This document shows positions 1 to 9,146 of a stretch of 37,500 nt of DNA, piece after piece; the stretch's first letter is position 1, and every line of letters starts with the position of its first letter. Source of the DNA: Nitrospirales bacterium. Its GTDB lineage: Bacteria > Nitrospirota > Nitrospiria > Nitrospirales > UBA8639. The notes below the pieces were generated by a model. The model saw only the letters and a list, made by a program, of their open reading frames with translations, had not been told where the DNA came from and did not search any database. The translations under genes and the position numbers were made by a program. The DNA lies in assembly GCA_009377845.1 (NCBI GenBank), contig WHTE01000012.1:1-37500 (forward strand), given 5' to 3'.

Positions 1-34
1 CGGTACGATCCAGCCAAACAAGGGAGGATCCATC

Positions 35-655
35 ATGACACAGCTTGTGAGCGATATCGCCTTCACTCCGTCCGTGAAAGCCGTGCAGGCGCGTTTGGGA
101 TCGCGACAGCATTATGCCCACATGGAGGAACGGGACGGATGGTTGGATACCATTACACCCGAGCTTGCAGAATTTTTACGTGAACGGGACTCCGTCTATT
201 TCGCCACGGCCAGCGGGGACGGGAGGCCGTATATTCAGCATCGAGGAGGTCCGAAAGGCTTTCTCAAGGTGCTTGATGACCGCACGCTGGCGTTTGCGGA
301 TTTTAAGGGCAATCGGCAATACATCTCGGTCGGAAACCTGGCTGAAAACACACAGGCATTTTTATTTCTCATGGATTATGCCACACACACCCGAATCAAG
401 ATTTGGGGAAGTGCAGAGGTTATTGAGGATGATCCTGAACTACTGGCACGACTCACCGATCCCGGATACAAAGGAAAGCCGGAACGGATCATTCGTTTTC
501 GAGTCGAGGCTTGGGACGCGAATTGCCGGCAACATATTCCCTTGAAATATTCTCAAGACGATGTGAATGCCATTGTGAAGCCCCTCCGGGAACGGCTGGC
601 TGCATTGGAAGTCGAGAATGCGGCGTTGAAAAGACAATTGCCAGGGTCTGAATAA
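35..655 (+). CDS. Pyridoxamine 5'-phosphate oxidase-family FMN-binding protein
   Basis: A 206-residue protein of the split-barrel FMN-binding family (pyridoxamine 5'-phosphate oxidase-like). The N-terminal half has the usual layout: a helix with ELAEFLRERDSVYFATAS, then GRPYIQHRGG and a barrel strand run ending DFKGNRQYISVGNL near residues 90-105. The segment RIKIWGSAEVIEDDPELL (about 125-140) is typical of the general-stress/flavin reductase branch. The last 30 residues (LRERLAALEVENAALKRQL) form a short coiled coil, suggesting an oligomerisation tail. The start is supported by AGGGAGG just upstream of ATG. It stands alone, with about 250 bases to the next gene. The substrate cannot be read from sequence; a flavin-dependent oxidoreductase role is family knowledge. 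Confidence 0.85.
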   Translation: MTQLVSDIAFTPSVKAVQARLGSRQHYAHMEERDGWLDTITPELAEFLRERDSVYFATASGDGRPYIQHRGGPKGFLKVLDDRTLAFADFKGNRQYISVGNLAENTQAFLFLMDYATHTRIKIWGSAEVIEDDPELLARLTDPGYKGKPERIIRFRVEAWDANCRQHIPLKYSQDDVNAIVKPLRERLAALEVENAALKRQLPGSE

Positions 656-901
656 TCGGCTGTCGGGCAAAGAGGGTAGAAATTCATGCTGAAATATACT
701 GCTAATATTGAGTAAATCTCCGGAAAATCCATTTTTGCATTGCGGCTAAGGGGAATTATATTCAAACGTATTAGGAAAAGAGATTTAGGAAAAGGAGACA
801 ATGAAATAATGACAAACGTATAATTAGTCGATATCCAATCTCAATCTGGGAACGGGGTACCACTCAAAAATGAACAAAAGACATTCAGCGGGAATCGAAA
901 C

Positions 902-1432
902 ATGAATAATGAATCTTTAGACTGGGTCGTAGAATTCCGGGCTCTTTTCGAGCGCAAAGTCACTGCCTATAAAAGCGGCACAAGAAGTGCGGACGGGATG
1001 TTTTCAAAAAAGGAGGAAGATTTTCTCCGCTCCATCGGGGCAACGCCACAGGAAATTTTCGACTTTGTAGAAGATTGGTGCGATGACGGGGAACCCGACC
1101 CGGAAACCGTGCTTGCCATCACCAGGATTCGACAGGACTATTTTTCCCAGGAACACCGGGGCAGGTTTTCCGAGCATTCGATCATCACGAGCGAACTGCC
1201 TTCCCGTCACGAAGCACTTGCGGGGTTGGAATGGTTTCCCCGAATTATTGAAAAAGCCAGAGCTAAACTTCGGGGAGAATTGCCGCCCGATCTGATGTAT
1301 GGCTGTGGCGGCGATCGTAGATTTTTAAAAAAGATCAACGTTGACCCCGCTGAATTTCTCCAAGTGGTGTGGGAGGCAGGAGACAATGTGGATCACATCG
1401 TCAAGTTTGTGACGGATCGAACAAAAACGTAA
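902..1432 (+). CDS. DUF5069-like protein with internal duplication
   Basis: A 176-residue soluble acidic protein. The C-terminal half (about 100-172) has the DUF5069 pattern: LEWFPRIIEKARAKL, then a cluster around YGCGGDRRFLKKI, then P.EFLQVV. The N-terminal half (about 8-80) has a similar order: WVVEFRALFERKVTAY, then EEDFLRSIGATPQEIFDFV. I infer two tandem copies of one helical unit. There are no signal peptide or membrane segments. No catalytic residues are known for the family, so function is unknown. No clear Shine-Dalgarno precedes the ATG. It lies 27 bases before the quinone reductase-like gene on the same strand, so the two may be co-transcribed. Confidence 0.7.
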   Translation: MNNESLDWVVEFRALFERKVTAYKSGTRSADGMFSKKEEDFLRSIGATPQEIFDFVEDWCDDGEPDPETVLAITRIRQDYFSQEHRGRFSEHSIITSELPSRHEALAGLEWFPRIIEKARAKLRGELPPDLMYGCGGDRRFLKKINVDPAEFLQVVWEAGDNVDHIVKFVTDRTKT

Positions 1433-1459
1433 TTCCCTATTACATGAAGGAATCTTGCT

Positions 1460-2449
1460 ATGCCTAAAATCGTGCGTTTTCATCAAACGGGCGGGCCCGA
1501 AGTCCTGAAACTGGAAGACTTGCCGCTGGCCGAACCTGGAAAGGGGGAAGTTCGGTTCAAAGTAGAGGCCATCGGCCTCAACCGGGCCGAGATCATGTTT
1601 CGGAGTGGGCAATATCTTGAGGTCCCTCAATTTCCCTCGCGGTTAGGCTACGAAGCGGCAGGAGTCATCGACGCCGTGGGTCCCGGCACTACCGGCCTTC
1701 GCATAGGCGACCGCGTCAGTACGATTCCGTCTTTTCCTATCGGCCAATATGGCGTGTATGGAGAGAGTGCGATCGTGCCGGCCCTTGCGGCTGCGCATTT
1801 TCCCGATAATTTTTCTTCCATTGAAGGCGCGGCAATCTGGATGCAGTACATGACGGCTTACGGGGCGCTTATCGAATACGGAAAAGTGAGAAAAAACGAT
1901 TCGGTCTTGATTACGGCGGCCAGCAGCAGTGTGGGGTTAGCGGCTATTCAAATTGTCAAAGCCACCGGAGCGGTAGCTATCGCGACGACCCGTGGAGCTG
2001 ACAAGAAAGCCTTTCTCCTGGAAGCCGGAGCCGATCATGTCATTGTGACGGATGAAGAAGATCTGGTGGAAAGGGGAAAGTCTCTCACCTCCGGAAAAGG
2101 GGTTCGTGTGGTGTTTGATCCCATTGCCGGCCCCTTACTGAAACAACTCGGGGAGGTGACGGCATCATGGGGAATCATCTTTGAATATGGGGCGCTTTCT
2201 TCAAAGCCCACACCGTTTCCTCTCTTTTCCGCCCTGGCGAAAGGATTAACCGTGCGAGGGTACACGCTGTTTGAGATCGTCAGAAGCCCTGAGGCCTTGA
2301 CCCGAGGGAAAGACTATATCTACCAGGGGTTGGAGTCAGGTGCGTTAAAACCGATCATTGATCGGACGTTCAGATTAGAAGAAATAGTCGAGGCACACCG
2401 CTACATGGAATCCAACCAGCAAAAAGGAAAAATCGTGGTGACCGTGTGA
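1460..2449 (+). CDS. Zinc-independent quinone oxidoreductase-like dehydrogenase (MDR family)
   Basis: A 329-residue medium-chain dehydrogenase/reductase. The N-terminal GroES-like domain carries the family signature GYEAAGVIDAVGPG (about residues 65-78) and GDRV. The Rossmann domain carries AASSSVGLAAIQIVKATGA (about 153-171), the nucleotide-binding turn. The cysteine and histidine ligands of zinc alcohol dehydrogenases are absent, placing it with NADPH:quinone reductases, enoyl reductases and related zinc-free enzymes. It probably reduces quinones or activated enones with NAD(P)H; the actual substrate is unknown. Length is normal. GAAGGA lies about ten bases before the ATG. It follows the DUF5069-like gene closely. 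Confidence 0.85.
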   Translation: MPKIVRFHQTGGPEVLKLEDLPLAEPGKGEVRFKVEAIGLNRAEIMFRSGQYLEVPQFPSRLGYEAAGVIDAVGPGTTGLRIGDRVSTIPSFPIGQYGVYGESAIVPALAAAHFPDNFSSIEGAAIWMQYMTAYGALIEYGKVRKNDSVLITAASSSVGLAAIQIVKATGAVAIATTRGADKKAFLLEAGADHVIVTDEEDLVERGKSLTSGKGVRVVFDPIAGPLLKQLGEVTASWGIIFEYGALSSKPTPFPLFSALAKGLTVRGYTLFEIVRSPEALTRGKDYIYQGLESGALKPIIDRTFRLEEIVEAHRYMESNQQKGKIVVTV

Positions 2450-2556
2450 AGGCATTTCCGTACCGTGTAAACTGTCCGTTGGTGGGTTAGCTCATCATCA
2501 AAGCTACACTGAACGTGTAATATTTCATGGCACACTCCTGAGTTGTCCTTCAGGTT

Positions 2557-2590
2557 CCCCCTTTTGAGAAAGGGGGTAGGAGGATTTGAT
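2557..2590 (+). repeat. Hairpin interspersed repeat, copy 1
   Basis: The stretch contains CCCCCTTT-TGAG-AAAGGGGG, an 8-bp perfect stem with a 4-base loop (2557-2576), followed by GGTAGGAGGATTTG. A second, inverted copy lies at 10801-10830, aligning TTTTGA(A/G)AAA..GGGG.. AGGAGG.ATTTG. There is no T-run after the stem on the plus strand, so it is better read as a dispersed palindromic element than a terminator. It sits in the 220-base gap between two convergent genes. Confidence 0.6.
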
Positions 2591-2672
2591 CATCTTTTGC
2601 CTATTTTTCAAACTCGTCACGGCCCGGTTTTCGGGTTGTAGATGGTGATCACAACGGAAGGTTCTTCAGAAG

Positions 2673-3359
2673 TTACAAAGATGGAAGAATTTTAGGAAGC
2701 TTTTCAGCCCGATGACGTTGCTCGGTCGAACGGAGGCGGATTTTAAAAATGACGCGACGACTCTTCTCACGATTCACCCTGTTAGGGGTTTCGTAAATCA
2801 AGTCCTGTCTTCCGCGACCGGAGGCTGACGTCATTTCCTGGAAGCATTGGTAGGCGGCCGGTTCTTGAGCCTCAATGACTGCCAATCCCTTCACCATCAC
2901 CGCCAGTGATCGTTCCTGGCTCAATTTCAGATTAAAGACATCATCGCCGCGATCATCGGTGTGTCCCTGGATTGCGAGGGAATCGATCTTGTGGCGCAAG
3001 GGTCCACAAAGGGCCGCCGCATAAAACGGCATGGACTCTTCTAAAAACTGATCCGCTTGCGGGGAAAGTGTGCTCCGACCGGACTCGAAGGTGAGCCGGT
3101 TTTCGGGGACGACGATTAAGAGAGTGAGCGGATCACGGGGATCGGGATCAAGTGAAAGCCCTAACCGCCCAAGGTGGTCGCGGAGAGCCGCCTGCACGTC
3201 CTCTTTGTTTTCTTGCAATTGCGATTGTGCTTCGGTGGAGGTCTGGGTGATGAAGGCTGCAAAGAGCAGGATGAAGACCATGGCCAACGAGGTCATGAGA
3301 TCGATGACACCGGTCGTGGTGGGAGAGCTGGAGGTACCGTGATCCGTCCCGGAAATCAT
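2673..3359 (-). CDS. MotB/OmpA-type stator protein, ZorB-like
   Basis: A 228-residue inner-membrane protein with a MotB/ZorB architecture. It has a short cytoplasmic N-terminus and one transmembrane helix at about residues 17-37 (GVIDLMTSLAMVFILLFAAF). Asp20 at the start of that helix is in the position of the proton-carrying Asp of MotB. The C-terminal OmpA-like peptidoglycan-binding domain runs from about 80 to 212 and includes QGHTDDRGDD and NREKSRRV. The track opens this ORF at 3464. I choose the ATG at 3359 because it forms a 4-base ATGA overlap with the stop of the upstream channel gene, the usual coupled arrangement, and puts the helix near the N-terminus. It should anchor a MotA-like channel to the cell wall. 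TolR/ExbD-like is less likely because of the OmpA domain. Confidence 0.8.
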   Translation of the reverse strand: MISGTDHGTSSSPTTTGVIDLMTSLAMVFILLFAAFITQTSTEAQSQLQENKEDVQAALRDHLGRLGLSLDPDPRDPLTLLIVVPENRLTFESGRSTLSPQADQFLEESMPFYAAALCGPLRHKIDSLAIQGHTDDRGDDVFNLKLSQERSLAVMVKGLAVIEAQEPAAYQCFQEMTSASGRGRQDLIYETPNRVNREKSRRVIFKIRLRSTEQRHRAEKLPKILPSL

Positions 3360-4582
3360 CCTGTACGCCGTTGCCTGGAAAGCCACGGCCATCTTGGCCA
3401 CGAGCTGATTCTCTCGAAGAAATTGATAGTGGAAGAAACCCGTGGATAAGCGGAGGTTTTCCACAGGAGGGGGCGGTCATCGAAAAGCGTCTCCATCGGA
3501 ACAGGATTGGTTGGGGCATCCTTCAGCAACCTGGTGAGATCATGAATGGCATCAGTCAATTCATTCAGGGGGCCATGAAGCTCTGCTTTGATGATGCAGG
3601 GGAGCTCTGTCACCGTTCGTCGTGCCTCGGCATGGCCATCCTGCTGCAATTTCGTCAAGGACTGAATAGCCGCAGTCAAATCGGCCGTAGGGCCGGCAAG
3701 ACCGTTCGTCCCCCATCCTCCAACGTGTTCCCGGAGTTCCCCGCCGGACGCCGACCTGTCACCTTGTCGTTCGCCCTGAACTGACGTGAGTTGTTCCAAC
3801 ATCTGTTCCATGGTTTTACGGGGGAACAGTTGATCAATGAGACCAAGGAACCTCTGATGAGCGTTGATGAGCCGTGACACCATGGGTTTTTCAACGAATG
3901 TGAACATATTGGCCACAATGAGCCCGACGATGGACGTCAGGAATTTCCCTGCCAGTCCGTTAATCAATCCCTGAATTCCCACAATCTCACTTCCCTCGGC
4001 ATGAAGTTTCCCGAGGCCGATAAACAAGGCCAGAAAGGTCAGCAGTAACCCGATGCCGGTAACGAGTGAAGGAAATTGACTGTAGAAAGCCAGATTCACG
4101 CGGTTAGCCAGGAGGGCTTCCTGAGTAAACACCTCTGCGGCGCGCCTCGTACTGAATATACGTGGTTCAACAAACCAGGGGACCTGTTCCAGGATCAGCG
4201 TGTTCCGGTATTGTGCCCATGGTCCCCGAAACAGAGGTTCCTGTTGGATCCCCGAATTGAGGGTTTGGATGTCGTCGCAATCAGTACGCATGGCGGAGTT
4301 TGCCTTCCGGCCAGCCTGTGTTGGATATCCCTTCTTGGGATGAGGAGTGAATCGCTCACGATCAATGTTGCCGCGTTCTTCAGCCAGGGTGATTAACATC
4401 GGGCCTACTCGATCGAATGCCCGACGAACCAAAGCGGTCTCTTTTGTCAACTTGAAGATTTGCCACAGGAAAAAGAGCACCATTCCACAGGACCCCAGCC
4501 AACTCAGCATGGGGCTGTGCGGCCCTCCCAGGAAGGCCACGTCACGGCTCAAAAATTCCCATAAACCTGAAGAGGTGTTCAC
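3356..4582 (-). CDS. MotA/TolQ/ExbB-type proton channel protein, ZorA-like
   Basis: A 408-residue membrane protein. Predicted helices by eye lie at about 25-44, 171-190 and 212-230, with a roughly 125-residue cytoplasmic loop after the first, as in MotA/ExbB/ZorA proteins. The loop holds PLFRGPWAQYRNTLI, similar to the W..Y..TL segment I associate with ZorA. After helix 3 comes a cytoplasmic tail of about 170 residues with amphipathic stretches (RKTMEQMLEQL, TADLTAAIQSLTKL, LNELTDAIHDLTRLL), shorter than the long tail of classical ZorA. The start is GTG with a weak ribosome-binding site. It overlaps the MotB-like gene by 4 bases, so the two form one transcription unit. No ZorC, ZorD or ZorE-like gene is next to it. 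The role may be phage defence, as in Zorya, or another proton-driven envelope motor; sequence alone cannot decide. Confidence 0.78.
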   Translation of the reverse strand: MNTSSGLWEFLSRDVAFLGGPHSPMLSWLGSCGMVLFFLWQIFKLTKETALVRRAFDRVGPMLITLAEERGNIDRERFTPHPKKGYPTQAGRKANSAMRTDCDDIQTLNSGIQQEPLFRGPWAQYRNTLILEQVPWFVEPRIFSTRRAAEVFTQEALLANRVNLAFYSQFPSLVTGIGLLLTFLALFIGLGKLHAEGSEIVGIQGLINGLAGKFLTSIVGLIVANMFTFVEKPMVSRLINAHQRFLGLIDQLFPRKTMEQMLEQLTSVQGERQGDRSASGGELREHVGGWGTNGLAGPTADLTAAIQSLTKLQQDGHAEARRTVTELPCIIKAELHGPLNELTDAIHDLTRLLKDAPTNPVPMETLFDDRPLLWKTSAYPRVSSTINFFERISSWPRWPWLSRQRRTG

Positions 4583-4891
4583 CTGGTCGTCGGTGTCCTT
4601 ATGCTGCCCTCAGCTTCTCTATGGAAGCCTTCCATTCCCCAAAGATGTATGAAGCCTTCTCAAGTTTTGTGCCGAAAACCATTACGGTGGAAATTCACAA
4701 AAAAGCGGAAAACTGATCAGTGGATGAGAATTTTACGAGGCGTCGATGGGCAAAGAGTTCCATCTCCCTCGGCAAGTTGGTCCTTTGGAATTTTTTGGTC
4801 AAACAGGTTGACACGCGATTTGCGAAACAAAAGCTGACTCAACCGGGCATGAGGGAAAAATGCTCACGAAATGCCGAAGAGAGTCTCTTGT

Positions 4892-4919
4892 TTGAACCTT
4901 AAGCCAAAAGGATTACAAT
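4892..4919 (+). promoter_or_regulatory. Putative sigma-70 promoter of the hybrid kinase gene
   Basis: TTGAAC, 16 bases, TACAAT: a good match to a vegetative promoter, ending about 59 bases before the kinase ATG. It lies in the 395-base divergent gap (4583-4977) between the motor pair and the kinase, in which I see no other gene. A TTGACA at 4808 lacks a matching -10 box at the right distance. Confidence 0.45.
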
Positions 4920-4977
4920 GCGCCTAAGAGTCCGACCATAGCCTTCTGTATGTGTCAGTCTTTTTTTGAGGAAGAAA

Positions 4978-7900
4978 ATGAGAAACATGAAGGCCGCCAA
5001 GACGAACCCACCGACTATTCTTGTTGTGGATGACGAGACAGATATTAGCCTGGCCCTCGGCGATTTACTGGAAAACGCAGGATATCAGGTGGAAGCCGTT
5101 GAGACCGGAAACGAAGCCCTGCTTCGGGTGTCCCCCACTCACGACTATAGTGCCGTCATTCTGGATTTAGGTCTTCCTGACATTGATGGACTGACGGTCC
5201 TTCAACGTCTGCGTGCACAGGATGAGACTCTTCCCGTGATCATTCTGACCGCGCATGGAGACCAAAGGGAAAAAATTGCCACCCTGCAGCATCACGCGTT
5301 TGCTCACCTGATTAAACCGTACGACCGGCCCGAAGTTGTCGAGATGGTGCATCGGGCGGTGGCGGTCAAAAATCTGACCCTGAAGGCGGCGCAGGCGGAA
5401 CAGGCACTCACCTCGAGTGAGGCTCAGCGTCAGCTTGAACAGGAACGCACACAGATTCTTCTTTCCGAAAGCGAACAGCGGCTTCATCTGGCCTTGAAAG
5501 CCGGCAACATGGGGATTTGGGACTGGCATATTCCAACCAATCACATCATCTGGTCCGAAGAAGTTGCCGGGCTCTTTGGTTTGGCTCAGGGGACCTTTGA
5601 TGGGACATACAAAGCATATGCAAACTCTATCCATCCCGAGGACCGGGCAATGCTGGAGGAAACCATTCGGAAATCGCTGGAAAACGAGGCGCCATATGAA
5701 GTCGAGCATCGAATCGTGTGGCCCACCGGAGAGGTCCGCTGGTTAGCCTGCAAGGGGCAGGTGATCAAAGATCAGGAAGGTCGCCCGCAACGAATGCTTG
5801 GTACCGTTCAGGATATCAGCACCCGAAAACGGGCAGAGATCAAACTGCGGGATAGTCAAATGTTTTTAACCTCCATTGTGGAAAACATTCCGCATATGAT
5901 TTTCGTCAAAGATGCCAAGGATCTCCGCTTTTTTCTCTTGAATAAGGCCGGCGAGGAACTCCTGGGGTATTCACGCACTACCTTGATCGGGAAAACCGAT
6001 TATGGCTTTTTTCCCAAATCGGAAGCGGACTTCTTTACCGGCAAGGATCGAGAAGTTCTGTCAGGCAAACAACTGCTGGATATCCCGGAGGAAGTGATTC
6101 ACACCACCACTCGAGGGACGAGATACCTCCATACCAAAAAAATCCCGCTCTTGGATGCCCACGGCGATCCGCTCTACCTCTTGGGGATCTCCGAAGACAT
6201 TACGGACCGGAAGCAAGCAGACTTGGAACAGGACGAACGGGAATTACTCTTGCGGCTGATGTTTGAGACTGGGGCCGGTTGCGTCAAACGGGTCGCCGCC
6301 GATGGGACGCTCTTGCACATGAACCCCGCCGGGCTGGAGTTCATTGAAGCGGACCAGGCAACAGAGGCACTAGGGCGTTCCGTGTTTGATCTGGTGACAC
6401 CGGAGCATCGAGCCGCGTTCCAACGGATGCATCAGGAGGTGATTCAGGGCAAGAACCAGACCCTTCAATTTCAAGTCCAGGGTTTCAAAGGGTCCCGGCG
6501 GTGGCTGGAGACGTATGCGGTACCGTTTCGGAATCCCCTGACGAAGGAAGTGGAACATTTGGCCATCTCTCACGATATCACGGAACGCAAGGCGTCAGAG
6601 GACCTTATTCGGAAAGGCGAGAGAAAATTTCGAGCCATATATGAACAGGCACCAGCTGGCATCGCCATCCTGGACTCACTCAGCGGGCGATTCACTCAAG
6701 TCAATAAGAAATATTGCGATATGGTCGGGTACTCCCAGGAGGAAATGCTCGATCGGACCTTTCAGGACATTACTCATCCGGATGACCTTCAACCTGATTT
6801 GAATCAGATGCAGGAACTTCTGGCTGGCCAAATCAGCAGCTTTCAAATGGAAAAACGATACATTCGAAAAAACGGTGAAATCATTTGGGTGCATCTGACT
6901 TGTGTCCCGTTATGGTTGGAAACCACAGATCCTCGTTTACATATTGCGATGGTTGAGGATATTACCCATCGGAAGCAGGGGGAAAAAACCATCCGGGAAA
7001 GCGAAGAATGGTTCCGAATGCTGACTGAAGCGATTCCGCAGCAGGTATGGACGGCACAACCTGACGGGTTACTTGATTATGTCAACCAACGTGTCCTCGA
7101 GTACTTTGCACGTCCCTTCGAGGACATCATTGGTCATGGATGGCAGGAACTCTTGCACCCTGATGATTTGCCGGTATGCCTGACTCGCTGGGCGGAAGCT
7201 CTGGAAACCAAGAAGCCTTATGAAATTGAATTTCGATTGCGTCGAGGAAGGGATCAAGCCTATCGCTGGCATTTAGGGCGAGCTTTGCCCATTTTTAATC
7301 AAGAGGGGCAGGTGGTGAAATGGTTTGGGACCAATACCGATATCACCCAATTGAAAGAGTTGGAAAATCAGGTTCGACAATCTCAAAAAATGGAGGCGAT
7401 TGGGACCTTAGCCGGTGGTATCGCGCATGATTTCAATAATATTCTGATGGGGATCGTGGGGTATACCGAACTGGCTAAGCAGAAGGCTGGTGGGAATGAA
7501 TTGGTCAAACGAAACCTGGATGAGGTGTTAGTTGCGGGGCAGCGTGCCAAGGAACTGGTCCAGCAAATTTTGGCGTTTAGTCGGCAAACCGAGCAGGAAC
7601 GTCAGCCGCTTGAACTCCAATTGGTGGTCAAAGAAGTTTGCAAATTCCTCCGCGCGACGTTACCGGCGACCATCGAAATTCGTCAAAATTTCACAGAGGC
7701 CCCCACGATCATTTTAGGAGATCCTATCCAAATGCACCAAGTGGTGATGAACCTCTGTGCTAATGCCGAACATGCCATGCGGGAAAGCGGAGGTCTTCTT
7801 GAATTGAAGGTGGATCATGTGGGGGCTGAACCTGATGGGATAGGGGCACATCCTGATCTGAAGGGAGGTTCCTATGTACACCTGACGGTTCGGGATACTG

Positions 7901-8511
7901 GAGCGGGCATGACTCCAGAGGTGGCCCAACGCATCTTTGATCCATTTTTTACCACCAAGGGGGTCGGTGAAGGGACGGGAATGGGCTTAGCCGTTGTCCA
8001 TGGAATCGTCATCAGCCATGGCGGTGTCATTCACGTGGAGAGTGAACTGGGCCAGGGAACAACCTTTAGCATTTACTTCCCGGAGATGGAGGCAAGGAGT
8101 ATCCTGGAGGAAGATAAACCATTGCAACAAGAAATTTTCATGGGCCGGGGGCGTATACTTTTTGTGGAGGATGAAAAGCCCCTCGCAAGGCTGGGAGAGG
8201 AGGCAATGAGAGAGTTGGGGTATGAGGTCATGGTGCGCACGAGCAGTGTTGAAGCACTGGAAGCCTTTCGGGCTGATCCCTTTCGTTTTGATGCGGTCGT
8301 GACTGATCAAACGATGCCGAATATCACTGGTGAAGCGCTTGCCCGTGAATTGTTACAGCTCCGACCCGACGTGCCCATTATTCTATGTACGGGTTTTAGC
8401 CATGAGATTTCTGCTGAACAGGCCAAAGCCATGGGGATTCGAGCTTTTCTTTTAAAGCCTCTGCTGATCAAGGACTTAGGGCGGGCTCTTCGGGAGGTCC
8501 TTCATTCATGA
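4978..8511 (+). CDS. Hybrid sensor histidine kinase: REC, five PAS, HisKA, HATPase, REC
   Basis: A protein of 1177 residues. The track starts at a TTG (4966); I prefer the ATG at 4978, preceded at 4968-4972 by GAGGA. Using track numbering, an N-terminal receiver domain (17-130) carries phospho-acceptor Asp67 (VILDLGLPD) and the conserved Lys in LIKPYD. Five PAS units follow, several ending in the usual DI(T/S)xRK motif: near 170-290 (GNMGIWDWHI), 297-415, 425-545, 555-680 and 685-800. The H-box GTLAGGIAHDFNNIL has the phospho-His at about 821. ATPase motifs include NLCANAEHAM, DTGAGM and GTGMGLAVVHGI. The C-terminal receiver has Asp1114 (VVTDQTMPN). The H-box is of the CckA/NtrB-like type. 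There is no membrane segment and no DNA-binding output, so it is a cytoplasmic multi-input phosphorelay protein whose partner is elsewhere. Confidence 0.92.
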   Translation: MRNMKAAKTNPPTILVVDDETDISLALGDLLENAGYQVEAVETGNEALLRVSPTHDYSAVILDLGLPDIDGLTVLQRLRAQDETLPVIILTAHGDQREKIATLQHHAFAHLIKPYDRPEVVEMVHRAVAVKNLTLKAAQAEQALTSSEAQRQLEQERTQILLSESEQRLHLALKAGNMGIWDWHIPTNHIIWSEEVAGLFGLAQGTFDGTYKAYANSIHPEDRAMLEETIRKSLENEAPYEVEHRIVWPTGEVRWLACKGQVIKDQEGRPQRMLGTVQDISTRKRAEIKLRDSQMFLTSIVENIPHMIFVKDAKDLRFFLLNKAGEELLGYSRTTLIGKTDYGFFPKSEADFFTGKDREVLSGKQLLDIPEEVIHTTTRGTRYLHTKKIPLLDAHGDPLYLLGISEDITDRKQADLEQDERELLLRLMFETGAGCVKRVAADGTLLHMNPAGLEFIEADQATEALGRSVFDLVTPEHRAAFQRMHQEVIQGKNQTLQFQVQGFKGSRRWLETYAVPFRNPLTKEVEHLAISHDITERKASEDLIRKGERKFRAIYEQAPAGIAILDSLSGRFTQVNKKYCDMVGYSQEEMLDRTFQDITHPDDLQPDLNQMQELLAGQISSFQMEKRYIRKNGEIIWVHLTCVPLWLETTDPRLHIAMVEDITHRKQGEKTIRESEEWFRMLTEAIPQQVWTAQPDGLLDYVNQRVLEYFARPFEDIIGHGWQELLHPDDLPVCLTRWAEALETKKPYEIEFRLRRGRDQAYRWHLGRALPIFNQEGQVVKWFGTNTDITQLKELENQVRQSQKMEAIGTLAGGIAHDFNNILMGIVGYTELAKQKAGGNELVKRNLDEVLVAGQRAKELVQQILAFSRQTEQERQPLELQLVVKEVCKFLRATLPATIEIRQNFTEAPTIILGDPIQMHQVVMNLCANAEHAMRESGGLLELKVDHVGAEPDGIGAHPDLKGGSYVHLTVRDTGAGMTPEVAQRIFDPFFTTKGVGEGTGMGLAVVHGIVISHGGVIHVESELGQGTTFSIYFPEMEARSILEEDKPLQQEIFMGRGRILFVEDEKPLARLGEEAMRELGYEVMVRTSSVEALEAFRADPFRFDAVVTDQTMPNITGEALARELLQLRPDVPIILCTGFSHEISAEQAKAMGIRAFLLKPLLIKDLGRALREVLHS

Positions 8512-8740
8512 CACTCGGGAAAAGACCCACTTGTCGTTTCGACCGGAATGAAAAATCGTTTGGCTTCTTGTTTTGTATGCGAGGAAATTTTTCCTCAGAT
8601 TTCCCGTTATGCTCGAAAAGACCATTTTCAGGTTTCCTTCTTTCATCGAACCTACACCAAAAAATTCTGCAGATTCTTCATCGGGAAACCTCACGCTCAG
8701 AGTGTTTTTTCAGCAACAATGTGCGTAGCGTTTTCTAGGT

Positions 8741-8774
8741 GGGGCCTGTTGAAATACACGCCAGCGGGGTTCTC
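8741..8774 (+). repeat. Left boundary repeat of the 8.7-11.5 kb island
   Basis: GGGGCCTGTTGAAATAC at 8741-8757 reappears in inverted orientation at 11525-11539 (GTATTCAACAGCCCC), differing by two single-base gaps. Two bases further in, GCCAGCGGGGTTCTC (8760-8774) is repeated in direct orientation at 11337-11351. This looks like the end of a dispersed or mobile element. No flanking target duplication is visible. Confidence 0.5.
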
Positions 8775-9027
8775 TCTGGTCAGGAAAAAGTGAAATGTGC
8801 GGAGAAAGAACCCCGAGCGTGCCTCTTTCCCCTCCCGCTTTTGACGCCTCTCCCCTTACTCTTCACGATTCCGTGCGGCCTTGCCGCGGGAATAGGCATG
8901 TCTTCATGCCGGGGTGAGCGGGTGAAAACACCTACCTGTCCTCGAGAACCCCGGGACACGCGTTGAGCAGTCTTTCCTCTTTCTGTTGTGTGATGTTTGT
9001 CAGGGGTCGCGTGCAAGCACGACATTG

Positions 9028-9043
9028 TTGAATGATTCAATAG
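9028..9043 (+). repeat. 16-bp direct repeat containing a 13-bp palindrome, copy 1
   Basis: TTGAATGATTCAATAG occurs here and, identically, at 11540-11555. Its first 13 bases are a perfect palindrome around one central base (TTGAAT-G-ATTCAA). Confidence 0.7.
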
Positions 9044-9112
9044 CTCCATATGCCATTCACCGTATGCCAAAATCAGAATTTGAGCGAATATGTGCTGTTC
9101 GTGAAAATGCGA

Positions 9113-9140
9113 TTGAGGATGATTGCCAAACCACTATACT
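9113..9140 (+). promoter_or_regulatory. Putative promoter upstream of the hairpin cluster
   Basis: TTGAGG, 16 bases, TATACT. If real, transcription would begin near 9147, just ahead of the structured stretch at 9.2-9.4 kb, with no obvious protein gene immediately after it. Confidence 0.35.
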
Positions 9141-9146
9141 GGATTC

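Noticed and set aside
2673-8511. A complete Zorya defence system plus kinase regulator
   Set aside because: Only ZorA/ZorB-like genes are present. The adjacent genes are a dehydrogenase (convergent) and a divergent hybrid kinase with no nuclease or helicase domain.
8780-9070. 96-residue minus-strand ORF as a small basic protein
   Set aside because: No ribosome-binding site, low-complexity basic composition, and it overlaps several hairpins and repeats.
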